A program made the translations under genes and the position numbers. DNA of 15,378 nucleotides from Baffinella frigidus. Taxonomy: Eukaryota; Cryptophyceae; Cryptomonadales; Baffinellaceae. How positions within the stretch are numbered: the stretch's first letter is position 1; every line of letters starts with the position of its first letter. Where the stretch lies: NCBI GenBank assembly GCA_026770585.1, contig MU646801.1:280165-295542 (forward strand). The letters run 5' to 3'. The notes under the pieces were generated by a model. The model searched no databases. It saw only the letters and a program-made list of their open reading frames with translations, and had not been told where the DNA came from. Of this stretch, positions 1 through 8,700 are shown piece after piece.

Positions 1-140
1 TAAACCCTAAACCCTAAACCCTAAACCCTAAACCCTAAACCCTAAACCCTAAACCCTAAACCCTAAAACCTCAAACCTAAACCCTGAATCCTGAACCCTA
101 AACCCTAAACCCTAAACCCTAAACCCTAAACCCTAAACCC
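1..140. repeat. Chromosome-terminal telomere, CCCTAAA on + strand
   Basis: Positions 1-63 are nine perfect TAAACCC units. A few variant units follow (CTAAAACC, CTCAAACC, CCTGAATC), and canonical units resume to about 140. The C-rich strand runs 5'->3' inward from base 1, which is the orientation expected of a left chromosome end. The G-strand repeat is TTTAGGG, the Arabidopsis-type telomere also used by many algae, dinoflagellates, chromerids and cryptophytes. An interstitial array at an assembly edge is possible, but position and polarity favour a true end. Confidence 0.93.
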
Positions 141-300
141 CTACATCCTACACCCTACACCGCTAAGCCCTGAACACTAAACCATAAACACTAAACCCTA
201 CACCCTATACCCTAAACCCGAATCTCTGAACCCTGAACCCCAAACCCTACATGCTACACCCTACACCCCTAAACCCTACACCCTAAACCCTAAACCGTGC
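141..300. repeat. Degenerate telomere-edge variant repeats
   Basis: Variant 7-mers and near-7-mers derived from CCCTAAA dominate here: CCCTACA, CACTAAA, CCCTGAA, CCATAAA. The mix of substitution variants is typical of the inner edge of a telomere, where recombination and slippage rather than telomerase shape the array. The part from 181 to 282 has a diverged second copy at 1018-1118. Confidence 0.85.
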
Positions 301-1000
301 AGAAACAGCCGGGCGGCGGGGGATGTTCTACACGCAGGGGGGTCCGAGAACTTGTCTCCAGAACCTACCGCGTTCCCTCTCCCTGGTTCCCCTTGCGTGT
401 ATAACCTGACGGAGAACCTGTTTGTAGAACCTGTCCGCACGGTTCTCGAGACAGGTTCTCGGACCGTTCGTGTAGAACCTGACTCGAGAACACACTCAAG
501 ATGATCCGGAATCACGCGGTTTATCGAAGAGGACCCATAATCTGGCACGAGCCTCGGTAAACCCCTTCAACGGAAAATGTCCCCATACTCCAGCCCAGAA
601 ATCCATTTCTCGTGTGCAGCTTTTCTTCGCAACAGCGCGCTTTTGAACCTATCATTTACGAGCTTGTAGCGGAATTATTGTATTACATCACGACAAGAAC
701 CTGCGCGAAAAAACTCTCGGCAGCCAAGAGTCTCTCGCACGCGAGCCCGCTGACGTAGCCTTCGCTGCCCTACAGTTCCCCTGGGTGTCTGAAGCTGCAG
801 CAAGTTCGCGTCTGCATGGTTCTAAGTTCGTCTCGTCTGCCTCCGTATGGGACAACTAGCGCCGGAAGGGCTTGATCCGCCGCCTCGCGCCAAGGCTCGT
901 GATGAGCAAATCGGCAACGAAAGCACACATGCTGGCACCGCGCCCCATTTACGACCGGCAGTCGGAAATGGGCCCAGGTTTAGAGAGTTTGTGCTCGCCT
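301..1000. other. Subtelomeric spacer without a recognisable gene
   Basis: No exon, RNA gene or transposase is recognised in this 700-bp block. Between about 355 and 495 the motif AGAACCTG recurs in both orientations (for example near 358, 412, 426, 451 and 473), so part of the block is built from short direct and inverted copies of one motif. Another copy lies near 694. The remainder looks unique. The only long reading frame here (548 to 276 on the - strand) covers the repeat cluster and runs into telomeric sequence, so it is probably not coding. Confidence 0.6.
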
Positions 1001-1118
1001 AAACCCTAAACCCTAAACCATAAGCACTAAACCCTACACCCTATCCTAAACCCGAAACCCTGAACCCTGAACCCCAAACCCTACATGCTACACCCTACAC
1101 CCCTAATAAACCCTACAC
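1001..1118. repeat. Interstitial telomere-like array, copy of the telomere edge
   Basis: CCCTAAA-type repeats in the same polarity as the chromosome end. From 1018 the order of variants (CACTAAACCCTACACCCTAT, then CCCGAA, two CCCTGAA units, CCCCAAACC, ACATGCTACACCC) follows that of 181-282 with a few substitutions and small indels. This indicates duplication of a telomere-edge block rather than independent degeneration. Confidence 0.85.
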
Positions 1119-1696
1119 TCTCTGGTGCAGCTGCAGCGTGTCCCCCCTCCCCGGCCCCCCTTGCTTCTTCCCCTCCACCGAGGCCAGCGTCTGCTAGGTC
1201 TGGCAGTTCCCTGTCCCGTGTACCAGATACGTCGCACAGGAAGTTATCGTCGATTCGCCGTGTGTTCGTTCGTGGAGGTGTAAAGGCACTTTCCCATGGG
1301 TGTAGCCATCGTCATCATGGAATAGAGGGACGGCAACTCGACTCTTTTCGGTGGACAAGACCAAGAAGACGCTAAATTTAGGATGTTTTTTACGGGGCAA
1401 TCGAAACCCCCCCGTGTTTGAATTTTGAAGACGGAATTTTGTGGTCAGATTTCATACAAGTTGCAGCAGCGGACCAGGCGTAGCAGCAAGACAAACGGTG
1501 CTCCCCGCCCGCCCTTGACGCCCTCCCCGCTGCGCCAGCCCCCTGTAGAACCCCCGTCCACTCTGTCTGGCGCCTCCCGGCGTTTTCCCCGCCGCCCGGC
1601 AGTTTCTGGACGGTGTTGCTGAATTGGACACAATGGAATTCCTCTGTGGTAGAATGGGCCAGGGGTCTGGCGCTGATGGCTTGGTCCCGTGCGCAG
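1119..1696. other. Pro/Arg-biased spacer, possible upstream exon of + gene
   Basis: No confident exon is seen. An open + strand stretch after TTGCAG at about 1464 encodes a Pro/Arg/Ser-rich segment (QRTRRSSKTNGAPRPPLTPS and onward). It contains an in-frame CCCCCT|GTAGAA that could act as a donor. It might be an exon of the gene at 1697-2488, but composition alone cannot establish this, because GC-rich spacer often gives Pro/Arg-rich frames. Confidence 0.25.
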
Positions 1697-1747
1697 ATGG
1701 GCCAGTACTCCGCACCGCACCACCCCAACGAGCAGGAGCTCCTGCAG
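1697..1747 (+). CDS. Probable exon of unknown + strand gene (exon A)
   Basis: The exon is bounded by GTGCGCAG| and CTGCAG|GTGGTG and encodes 17 codons, MGQYSAPHHPNEQELLQ, starting and ending in phase 0. The ATG after the acceptor may be internal or the initiator. The C-terminal EQELLQ joins naturally in frame to ALKEAHPAWVLNQRR from exon B at 2412, and the combined helix reads as one unit, which is the main support. The codons for EQELLQ contain a perfect 14-bp palindrome at 1732-1745. No known family is assigned. Confidence 0.5.
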
Positions 1748-2411
1748 GTGGTGCCCCCCGCATTTTAGACGAGCAGGTTTAAGTAGCCATCTCCAATTCA
1801 AAACAATCGCAACCTCTGGTTTGAACACACCAACCTCGCTGTGGTCCCCGCCGGACCATAGAATGCATCTCGCTGTGGGCCTTTCTCTTCGTGTGTGCCC
1901 GCATCCTGGGCCTCCGACCGTTTCACCCAACCCATGTCCGCCAACTTCGAAACGCATCCTTGGAAGCATCTGCAGGATCCGAGGTTGCGTCGGACCCACG
2001 GAGGGCACACCTTTGCATCCCGCCTCATCTCAAGGAGCAGCGCCCCTGCGTATCCTCGTTGGTGTCCGCAATCCTACAGCTAGCATTCAGGGCGTACGGA
2101 ACTTTCCAAAGGGACTGGGTGTGTGGAATGGGGAGGGGCTCTCGTAACCCTGGAGGGTTTGTGGTGATTCGGCAGGCGCTTCGCAACGTTTCGCGCACCC
2201 TCGCGGGAGGCAAGGCACTGCATCAGGTGCAACCCCTCAACCCGCAACCTCTCATCCCGAAACCCAAGCACCCAACCTCAAGAGGCCACCGCGTCGCGTT
2301 TTGGGCCTCTTGAATTGTGCTGAGTGGGGCGGAACCCGGCTCACTCTGGTAGCGGTGCTCCTGAACCACACACCCTGAACCCTGATCCCTGACGCCAACC
2401 CCCCAAAGCAG
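1748..2411 (+). other. Probable intron of the + strand gene
   Basis: This 664-bp interval begins GTGGTG and ends in a C-rich tract, CCCCCCAAAGCAG. It contains several open but unconvincing frames, the longest a Pro-rich one, and no telomere array longer than a few units (short CCCTGAACCCTGATCCC near 2370-2390). A hidden additional exon, for example near 1935-1977 (MSANFETHPWKHLQ), cannot be excluded. Confidence 0.4.
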
Positions 2412-2488
2412 GCGCTGAAGGAGGCACATCCCGCGTGGGTGCTCAACCAGCGGAGGGTCAAAAAGCTCTGCAAGGTCTGCGACATCAA
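2412..2488 (+). CDS. Probable exon of unknown + strand gene (exon B)
   Basis: Acceptor CAAAGCAG| and donor ATCAA|GTGAGT enclose 25 codons plus two bases: ALKEAHPAWVLNQRRVKKL, then CKVCDI. The pattern HPxWxLNxxRVKKL followed by CxxC resembles a short helical, possibly helix-turn-helix-like module, but I do not recognise the family. Phase 0 entry matches the phase 0 exit of 1697-1747. The donor is partly duplicated 54 bp downstream (CATCAA|GTGAGA at 2532-2543), a smaller case of the splice-site copying seen in the - strand gene. Confidence 0.55.
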
Positions 2489-2588
2489 GTGAGTGCGGCC
2501 CTCCCATCCTGAGCACCCTGAGCACTTGCCATCAAGTGAGAGCTCCCCCCCCTTCCCCCCACCAGCCTCCCGCGTAATCATTTCGCAG

Positions 2589-2832
2589 AAACCCGCGTTG
2601 TACCAGGGGGGAGGGGGGAGCGGCGGGCAGAGGGGGGTTGCTGTGCGACCCCCCTGGTCCGAATCTAAATCGGGAACACGTCAACGAAGACACTGTCGTG
2701 AGGAAGATGATGGCTCCATGCCCTCCCGCCCTCAGTCCGTGTGAGTCAGAGATAGAAGAGTTCATTCTCCTGCTGACGACTCAGAAACCTCGAAACGAAA
2801 CCGGTGCTCAACCAAAGACGCGGCCTATTTGA
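2589..2832 (+). CDS. Possible 3' exon of the + strand gene
   Basis: After CATTTCGCAG| at 2588 a frame stays open to TGA at 2830-2832. It enters in phase 2, which matches the exit phase of exon B. It begins in a low-complexity Gly/Arg-rich stretch caused by a G-run. It then encodes NREHVNEDTVVRKMMAPCPP and ends LLLTTQKPRNETGAQPKTRPI*. An internal GTGAGT at 2741 could instead be a donor. The phase match is encouraging, but the composition is weak. Confidence 0.28.
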
Positions 2833-2933
2833 CCAGCGGTGTCCAGCTCGATTTGACCAGCGCGGTTGCTCGCAGGTTCACCTCGCCGGTGATCTCGGTC
2901 TTGACTCCGCACACGTCCAGTGGTGCTTACCCC
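2833..2933. other. Short spacer with an unassigned open stretch on - strand
   Basis: The motif ATTTGACCAGCG occurs twice, near 2827 and 2850. On the - strand, 2929-2829 reads APLDVCGVKTEITGE and continues to a TAG. It contains GAG|GTGAAC as a possible donor. It looks protein-like and faintly like the start of a VIT-type domain, but no acceptor fits and the resemblance is not convincing. Confidence 0.2.
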
Positions 2934-2990
2934 TCAACCCTAAACCCCAAACCCTAAAACCCTAAAACCCTAAACCTTAAACACCATCCC
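2934..2990. repeat. Interstitial telomere-like array (CCCTAAA polarity)
   Basis: About eight imperfect CCCTAAA-type units (AACCCTAAACCCC, AACCCTAAAACCC) sit at the end of the + strand gene region. Polarity matches the chromosome end and is opposite to most arrays to the right of 6.2 kb. Confidence 0.85.
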
Positions 2991-3161
2991 ACACAAATAC
3001 CGGATCCCAGATTTGTAGACACTCGTGAGGTCTCCATTTCAACGTGATATCCGAGAGGCTTGACTCCTCCAGGAATCCAAGCTCGGACTCCTCGTAGGAT
3101 TGCAAGCTTCCTAGGAAGGAGAAGCTTGCATTCCAGATAGGCATGGTTCTAGAAACGTCTG

Positions 3162-3332
3162 CTGCCTGCCTATGCATGTCACCAAATTCCAGCGGCAGGC
3201 ACTGTGATCCATCAGAGTAAACCTGAGGCTGCCTGCCCATGCACGACACATAATTCCAGTGGCAGAAAGTGTATTCCCGAAAACTCAACCTCTGCCCGGC
3301 CAAGGAAAAACTCAACCTCTGCCCGGCCAAGG
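3162..3332. repeat. Two nested short tandem duplications
   Basis: A 49-bp segment at 3162-3210 (CTGCCTGCCTATGCATGTCA, onward to GTGATCC) is repeated with substitutions at 3229-3277, a 67-bp period. Directly after it, 3280-3305 (AAAACTCAACCTCTGCCCGG, onward) is repeated at 3307-3332. Because of these duplications a 133-codon - strand frame (3378-2977) stays open. Its sequence looks repeat-made and matches nothing I recognise. Confidence 0.8.
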
Positions 3333-3367
3333 ACGCCGCCGCCTCCCCCCCATCTTGACAATGGAAT

Positions 3368-3409
3368 ACACTGAACACTCAACACTGAACACTGAACACT
3401 GAACACTGA
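3368..3409. repeat. Six-unit ACACTGA 7-mer array
   Basis: Six head-to-tail 7-mers, ACACTGA with one ACACTCA, fill exactly 42 bp. On the opposite strand the unit is TCAGTGT, one of the variants mixed with TTTAGTG/GTGTTTA units near 8980-9040. The 7-bp period equals that of the telomere, although the sequence is not TTTAGGG. Confidence 0.9.
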
Positions 3410-3562
3410 AGACCGCACTCTCAACATCTGTGTATGGCGTGAGCAGACGGCAGCGAGGGGGAGGAGCATCGGAGCGGGGGAAGGGTGGCTGGGTCTGACG
3501 GCGGCGAGGAGAGTGGCAGCGCTGACACCAGTCGGGACGCCGAGGCTGGGTGCGTTGCTCCC

Positions 3563-3642
3563 CTCCCTCTCTCTCTCCCTCCCTCCCTCCCTCCCTCCCT
3601 CCCTCCCTCCCTCCCTCCCTCCCTCCCTCCCTCCCTCCCTCC
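3563..3642. repeat. CCCT/CT low-complexity tract
   Basis: A CT-rich lead-in is followed by an uninterrupted CCCT run of about 16 units ending near 3642. The - strand is GGGA repeats, able in principle to form G-quadruplexes, and reads as Gly-Arg-Glu-Gly in frame. It explains the long but spurious frames on both strands. Confidence 0.95.
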
Positions 3643-4765
3643 AACCCGGAGAGGCAGGGTACAAGCGGTGCGTGCCTTGGTGCGTGCCCGCGCCTCTTGC
3701 CTCATTCGGTCTCCTTACATTGGTGACCCCTTGGTACACATTGGGCTGTCCTAACTTGACTTCGGGGGGGGGGGTGATGACGTGTCGGTGGCTCTGACGC
3801 GAGGACGCGGGGATGCAGGTGGGAGATGGTGCGACGTGAGATGGGCATTCGCCGAGAGGGTGATGATGACGAGGACGCTGGTACCATCCTCGCCCTCTCG
3901 CTCTCTCACACACACGCTGTCTCCCTCTCCCTCTCTCTCCCTCTCCCGTCAGTCTTGCTGCACGTTCAAATGTTCAAAGGACGCGTGGATCCCCTGATTT
4001 CACCATCAACCTAGCTTCGCAATTCCGTAGCTCCCGACATGTTGCATACCATAGCTCGCTGCGGAATCCCGAAGTTTGCTTGATGCCGAGCTTAGGGTGT
4101 CCACCCGTACAGTGCTTGCTGAAAACCACAACATTGTTCCGGATGGTGAAAGGTGTTCTCCTCGCAGGGTTCGTGGTGCTCACGAAATTCTCCTGATACG
4201 CTCTCCGCCCGGAGGCGGGCCAATCCCTCGCGCCATTCCTGAAATAATAGGAGATGATGGCAGTGAATGAGATAGGCCCGCCTCGGGGCAGGGGGTGGTG
4301 GGTGTGAGGACCTGGGCCAGGACGAGCCCGCCTCGGGATGACGTTGGAGCCACTGCTCTATGAGGCGGAAGTATCGTGTCTAGGTCCTCACAACCGGAAT
4401 GGAGGAGGACCAGGGCAGGGTCTGCAATCACCCCTGCCAGGGGTTGCAATGGGGGAGTGATGTACTGTGTGTGATAGCAAGCAGGGGGGGGTGAATCATC
4501 AGAGTGATGATCACCCCTCTCGTAGAAAAACGTAGAAAAAAATATGGTGTATGTGTGTGTGTGTGCGGTTCAAATCAAAAATCAATTAGGAAATAAAAGG
4601 TGGTGGGAATTAAAAAACTGTGAATACTTGTGCTGTCTCTGGGAGCCGAGGAGGGTGCGTAGAAGCAGAACCTACTGTGTTGTCTGTAATGCTCTCCTCA
4701 ATTCACGTGCCCACAGGGGTATGTGGGATGTAAGAACACGGGTGCTCGGACATCGGTCGGCGTCT
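3643..4765. other. Intergenic stretch without a recognisable gene
   Basis: Contents are a poly-G run near 3764, a CT/CA-rich tract at 3891-3950, three short copies of a CCCGCCTCGGG-like palindromic motif (near 4205, 4278 and 4327, related to copies near 5242 and 5263), an A-rich segment near 4525-4545 and a TGTG run at 4548-4563. No exon, tRNA or mobile-element gene is convincing. The interval lies between the 3' ends of two apparently convergent genes, so transcription terminators are expected but not identifiable. Confidence 0.5.
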
Positions 4766-4840
4766 GTTTTCTTGAATTAGTACCAGCGGGTTGACTAAAC
4801 GCAAGATTTAGTTAACCCGCTGGTACTAAGTTAAGAAAAC
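4766..4840. repeat. Long hairpin: 34-nt inverted repeat with 7-nt loop
   Basis: The left arm at 4766-4799 (GTTTTCTTGAATTAGTACCA, onward to GACTAAA) pairs with the right arm at 4807-4840 in 31 of 34 positions. Two of the three differences are G/A, which still allow G-U pairing in one RNA strand. The loop is CGCAAGA. It could be a small inverted-repeat element, a transcribed hairpin, or a product of template switching. No target-site duplication is evident at its edges. Confidence 0.92.
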
Positions 4841-5573
4841 GGGGGGCCCAAATCCGGTCTGTGTTCTCAAGTTCTGGTTTCTTAGCCCAGATACCCCTGT
4901 AGACGGGCACTCCCCTGGGTTTACAATGCCAGTAGTAGCAATCAAGTGGGGTTTGCACATAGCAGGTTGTCAGAGTTCCCCTCCCACCCACAGACCTAGA
5001 GGGAGATCACACACAAAACACGCTGTTCACCACGAGACTTGACTTACTAAATTTACTTTGCAGAAAGTGTTCCATGGGAACCCATCTGACACGAGCCATA
5101 GCCGCAACCCCCCCTGTCTCGATCGCAGCGTTCGCCCTACGGTGGTTCCTCAGGGGGCTGCGGTTGTTCTATTCCAGACACCCCGCTACATGCAACCCCT
5201 TCGCGCGGTGCAGGGACCATTGGGCACACGGCTGCTATCTGGCCCGAAGCGGGCCTGTCCGTCCCGAGGCAGGCGTATCTGACGGCAGTCCGGGGGCGGG
5301 CCAGACAGGCTATGCGTCGACGGCCCTGGGTGCTGTCGGCCCCGCCGCCGCCTGCAAGGGGGATAGAAAGACAAACGATCAGAAAAGGGACAGGTTGTGA
5401 AGCACGGGCTCGTCAGGCTGAGCCTGCTCAGACATAGCCTCGGTGTAGAGAGACGCAGCCTGCACAATATTCTACAATCATATCCCGGTACACACCAAAT
5501 ACCGTCAAGAAGGTTTCGGAAACTGTGGCGGGGCGACTCCCGACGGGATCTGGAACTGTGGTTCCAGGGCACC
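4841..5573. other. Intergenic stretch downstream of the - strand gene
   Basis: No exon is convincing. It holds two more CCCGNNGCGGG-like motifs (5240-5300). A + strand frame at 5074-5400 is open, but its residues look like translated GC-rich spacer. Near 5565-5575 the string CCTCACGCGGC resembles the donor side of the exon at 5715 (CTCACGTGGC), and another copy, CTCGCGTGGC, lies near 5619, so donor-like fragments may extend into this region. Confidence 0.45.
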
Positions 5574-5765
5574 TCACGCGGCAACATGTGCAGGGATCTG
5601 AAACCGGGGTAGGGTAACTCGCGTGGCATGGTGCGCAGATACACAGTCTCCACATACATTCCTGTCCTGGTGCAAACCGCATCGTAGATCAAAAACAGGG
5701 GGAGGGGGACTCACGTGGCCTTGCCACTCAGAAAGCGCGCGCTCGACACGCTCCAACTCCGCTGA
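5574..5765 (-). CDS. Coiled-coil gene, proposed last exon
   Basis: After GCGATTGCAG| the frame SAELERVERALSEWQGH continues open to TGA at 5574-5576. It adds VSPPPPVFDLRCGLHQDRNV, then CGDCVSAHHATRVTLPRFQI, then PAHVAA. The helix ends at the Pro-rich stretch, as expected at the end of a rod. The alternative is a donor at CAC|GTGAGT (5714), which is consensus-like, giving a 17-codon exon 5715-5765 with further exons unrecognised to the left. Confidence 0.5.
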   Translation of the reverse strand, partial: SAELERVERALSEWQGHVSPPPPVFDLRCGLHQDRNVCGDCVSAHHATRVTLPRFQIPAHVAA

Positions 5766-8700
5766 CTGCAATCGCGAAACCCAGCGTCAGATTTACGCCC
5801 TGATAGATCTTTACACATACACCGCTCGGTCAGTCAGTCAGCCAGCCAGCCAGTGAGCGAGTGAGTGAATGAGTGAGTGAGTGAGTGAGTGAGTGAGTGA
5901 GTCAGCCAGTGAGTCAGCCAGCCAGTCAGTCAGTCGGTGAGTGAGTGAGTGAGTCATCCAGCCAGGCAGGCAGTGAGTGAGTGAGCGAGTCTGTCTGGCA
6001 GTGAGTCAGTGAATGCGTGAGTGAGTGTGTGTGAGAGAGAGAGGGAGGACCTTTCGCTCGAGATCGAGGACAGCATCCTTCCTCTGTCGCATGATCTCCG
6101 CCTCTCTCCTTACCAGATCCGCCAACTGCATCAGCATTCAGCATTCAGGGTCCATTGTCCATTGTCCATTGTCCATTGTCCATTGTCCATTGTCCATGGT
6201 TCCTTGTTCATTGTTCCTTGTTCATTGTTCATTAATAAGGGTTTAGGGTTTAGGGTTTAGGGTTTAGAGTTTGGGGTTTGGGACCTGGTCCTTGTTCTCT
6301 TGGGCGCGCTTTTCTGAGGCCTCGAGAAGCTGTCTCAGCCGCATCACCGTCCTGTTCAGGGTTTCGGGTTTCGGGCAGTCCAAAGAAGTGTGGGGTAACC
6401 TTCTGAATCGGTCGCGGGGATTGGAGACGCGCTAGAGGGGGTCTCCCGTCCTGCAACCGCCACCGCAAAGTCAATTACCCCCCTTCAGAAATGACGCGTT
6501 CTCTCCAAAAGTGGATGGTCCGCAGTACGAACATTAAAACCCCCTGGGGTGTAGAATGGCCTGTAGCCCTCCCGCGTTGGGGGCCCGGAGTCGGCGGGAG
6601 GGGGTTGAGATTTAGGGGTTAGGGGGGAGTACTAGTAGCACAGTAGTACTCTACAATAGTAGTACAGTTTGTCAAAGGGGGGAGGCATCTGTCTACTATT
6701 CCTCATCCAGACTTGAGAGTCATCAAGAAGAAGAGGAAGAAGAAGAAGAAGAAAGGGGCGGGGCACCTGTCTTGCTGTTCCTCGTGGGCGACAGAAGCAG
6801 CCTTGTCCGAGAGGGCGCTCACCAGCGCCTCGTTGAGCTCCTGCGCGAGAGAGTGCTGAGGGTCAACGCGTTGACGCTCGCGAGCGTGTTGAGGGCAGTC
6901 CTGGCGACGCATGGAGCATGTGAGAGTGACTCACTCACTCACTCACGACTCACGACTCACGACTCACTGTCAGAGAGTGCACGCACCAGCGCCTCGTTCA
7001 GCTCCTGCTCGCGAGAGTGATCATGCGTCAGGTTGTAGGGCACACCAACGTGTTGGGGGCACGCAAGAGTGTTCGAAAGTCTTCGAAAGTGTTCGAGAGT
7101 ATTGAGGGCACGCGAGGATTTTGAGGGTATGCGATACTGTTGAGGGCTACGAGTGTTGAGGGTCAAGGCTGTACCGTAAAACAAGTGACGCACGCAGAGA
7201 AACTTGCAGAAGCACATCTGGAAACCACTCTATCCGCTTCGAAGCGGACCTGGCGGCAGTGTCAAAATGGCTCTCGATGGTTGCCCTGGACCGGAGCTGG
7301 CAGCAATCGTCCCAGTGAGACGTACTCACGCGGACCTAGCAGCAATGCGAAGATGGCAGTAGAAGGTTGGAGTGGGACAGACCTGGCAGCGGCGCTCGAG
7401 ACGAACATTGGCGGCGCGCGCCTCCTCGACCGCCCGCGCGCTCTGTGTCGCCATCTGCCGAGACCGGTGTGGAGTTCAGCATACCGCCTCAACCCTACAC
7501 CCGACAGAGTGTTGAGCATCCAGGCGCGCACTCTGCGTGGCCATCTGCCGAAAGGAGACAGGCGTCAGACACGCGCCCGACCGTTGACCATGCCTCCTCG
7601 AGTGCCCGCGCCCCGTGGGTCGCCATCTGCCAGGGGCGGTGTGGTCAGGTGCTATCCACCATGCATACCACCTCAAACCCTAAACCTAATGACGGAAGAC
7701 AGGTAATGGTGGGCGACCTAATTCCGGCATCGACCAGATTCCGGCATTCCGTAGGGTGCTACTGTATGCAACACAGAAGGGTGCTGTGGAATGCCAGAAA
7801 GACCTCAAGTGATACTAACTACGGATCCCCCAAGCAACACTGCCGGTAGACCCTCTCACTAACACAACCCACGCCCCCCTAAGTAACACTAATGACGGAA
7901 GGCAGGAACAAGTGGATGTAGTGCTGACCACAAGTACATGTGTGCCTACAAGTAACATGTAGTGCTTACTACAAATTCATGCAGTGCCACCACGTGGAAG
8001 TAGGGCGCAGGGTGAACCTCCTTGCTGGCGGCGCGCCACTTTCCTTGGAGCTGGTCGTGGGCGTCCAGCAGGCTTGCCAGCTCCGATTTCGACCCCCCTT
8101 CACTCTCCTCTGCCGCTTTCACCCGCTCCTGTATTTCAGGCTTAGGGTTTATGAAAGCTGCCTCTAGCGGTTGAGGGTTACTGGTTTGAGGGTTAGGGTT
8201 CGGGGAGTGGGGGTTGGGGATTGGGGTTTGGACTTTCCAGGATTTGTGGGTTTGAGGATAGGGGTACGGATTCAGGGGTGTTTAGGATTCAAAGTGTAAA
8301 GAGTGAAGGTTTAGTGCGTAGGGTTTAGGGAGTGTGAGGGCTTTCGGGAGAGCGTGCCTGCATTTCCTCGATCTGCCCCTTGCAAGTGCTCCGGAACCTG
8401 GTTCAGGGTTTAGGGTTTAGGGTTTAGGGTTTAGGGTTTAGGGTTTAGGGTTTAGGGTTTAGGGTTTAGGGTTTAGATTGTAGGGTGTAGGATTTAGGGT
8501 GTAGGGTAGGTGCGGAACCTGGCCATCCTCTCCTCGAACTCGCGCTCCTTGGCCTCCGCCGCCGTGCCCCATTCTGCCCAGAACACCAAAACAAAAGTTC
8601 CCGTGAGCCCTCAACAAATAACAAAAGCACGCTCCGCCACCGTGCCCCACTCTGCCCACACTCAATACCCTACACGCGAGGACTGTACTCTGTGCCAACG

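Noticed and set aside
1445-2147. Overlapping long frames on both strands (187 and 152 codons)
   Set aside because: GC-rich DNA gives long Pro/Arg-rich frames by chance. They overlap each other and show no conserved pattern. Only the short exon at 1697-1747 is supported.
2829-2929. Resemblance to the start of a VIT domain on the - strand
   Set aside because: Only about 15 residues are comparable, key hydrophobic positions are missing and no acceptor supports it.
2977-3378. 133-codon - strand frame containing two AGQRLSF repeats
   Set aside because: The repeats come from the 26-bp tandem duplication. No family resemblance and no transcript context, so it is described only as repeat sequence.
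3212-3913. Long - strand frame with Gly-Arg-Glu-Gly repeats (233 codons)
   Set aside because: It is created by the CCCT tract, which is open in several frames on both strands. Flanking sequence shows no coding character or splice sites.
4544-4780. + strand frame with several Cys residues (CLWEPRR, VVCNALL)
   Set aside because: The Cys spacing does not match a zinc-binding motif, the frame begins in a TGTG microsatellite and ends inside the hairpin.
5074-5400. 108-codon + strand frame starting MGTHLTRAIAATPP
   Set aside because: Overlaps a 168-codon - strand frame, lies in palindromic GC-rich repeats and shows no domain or splice context.
5829-6032. CRISPR-like or regularly spaced repeats
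   Set aside because: It is a simple tetranucleotide array without spacers, and the window is eukaryotic.
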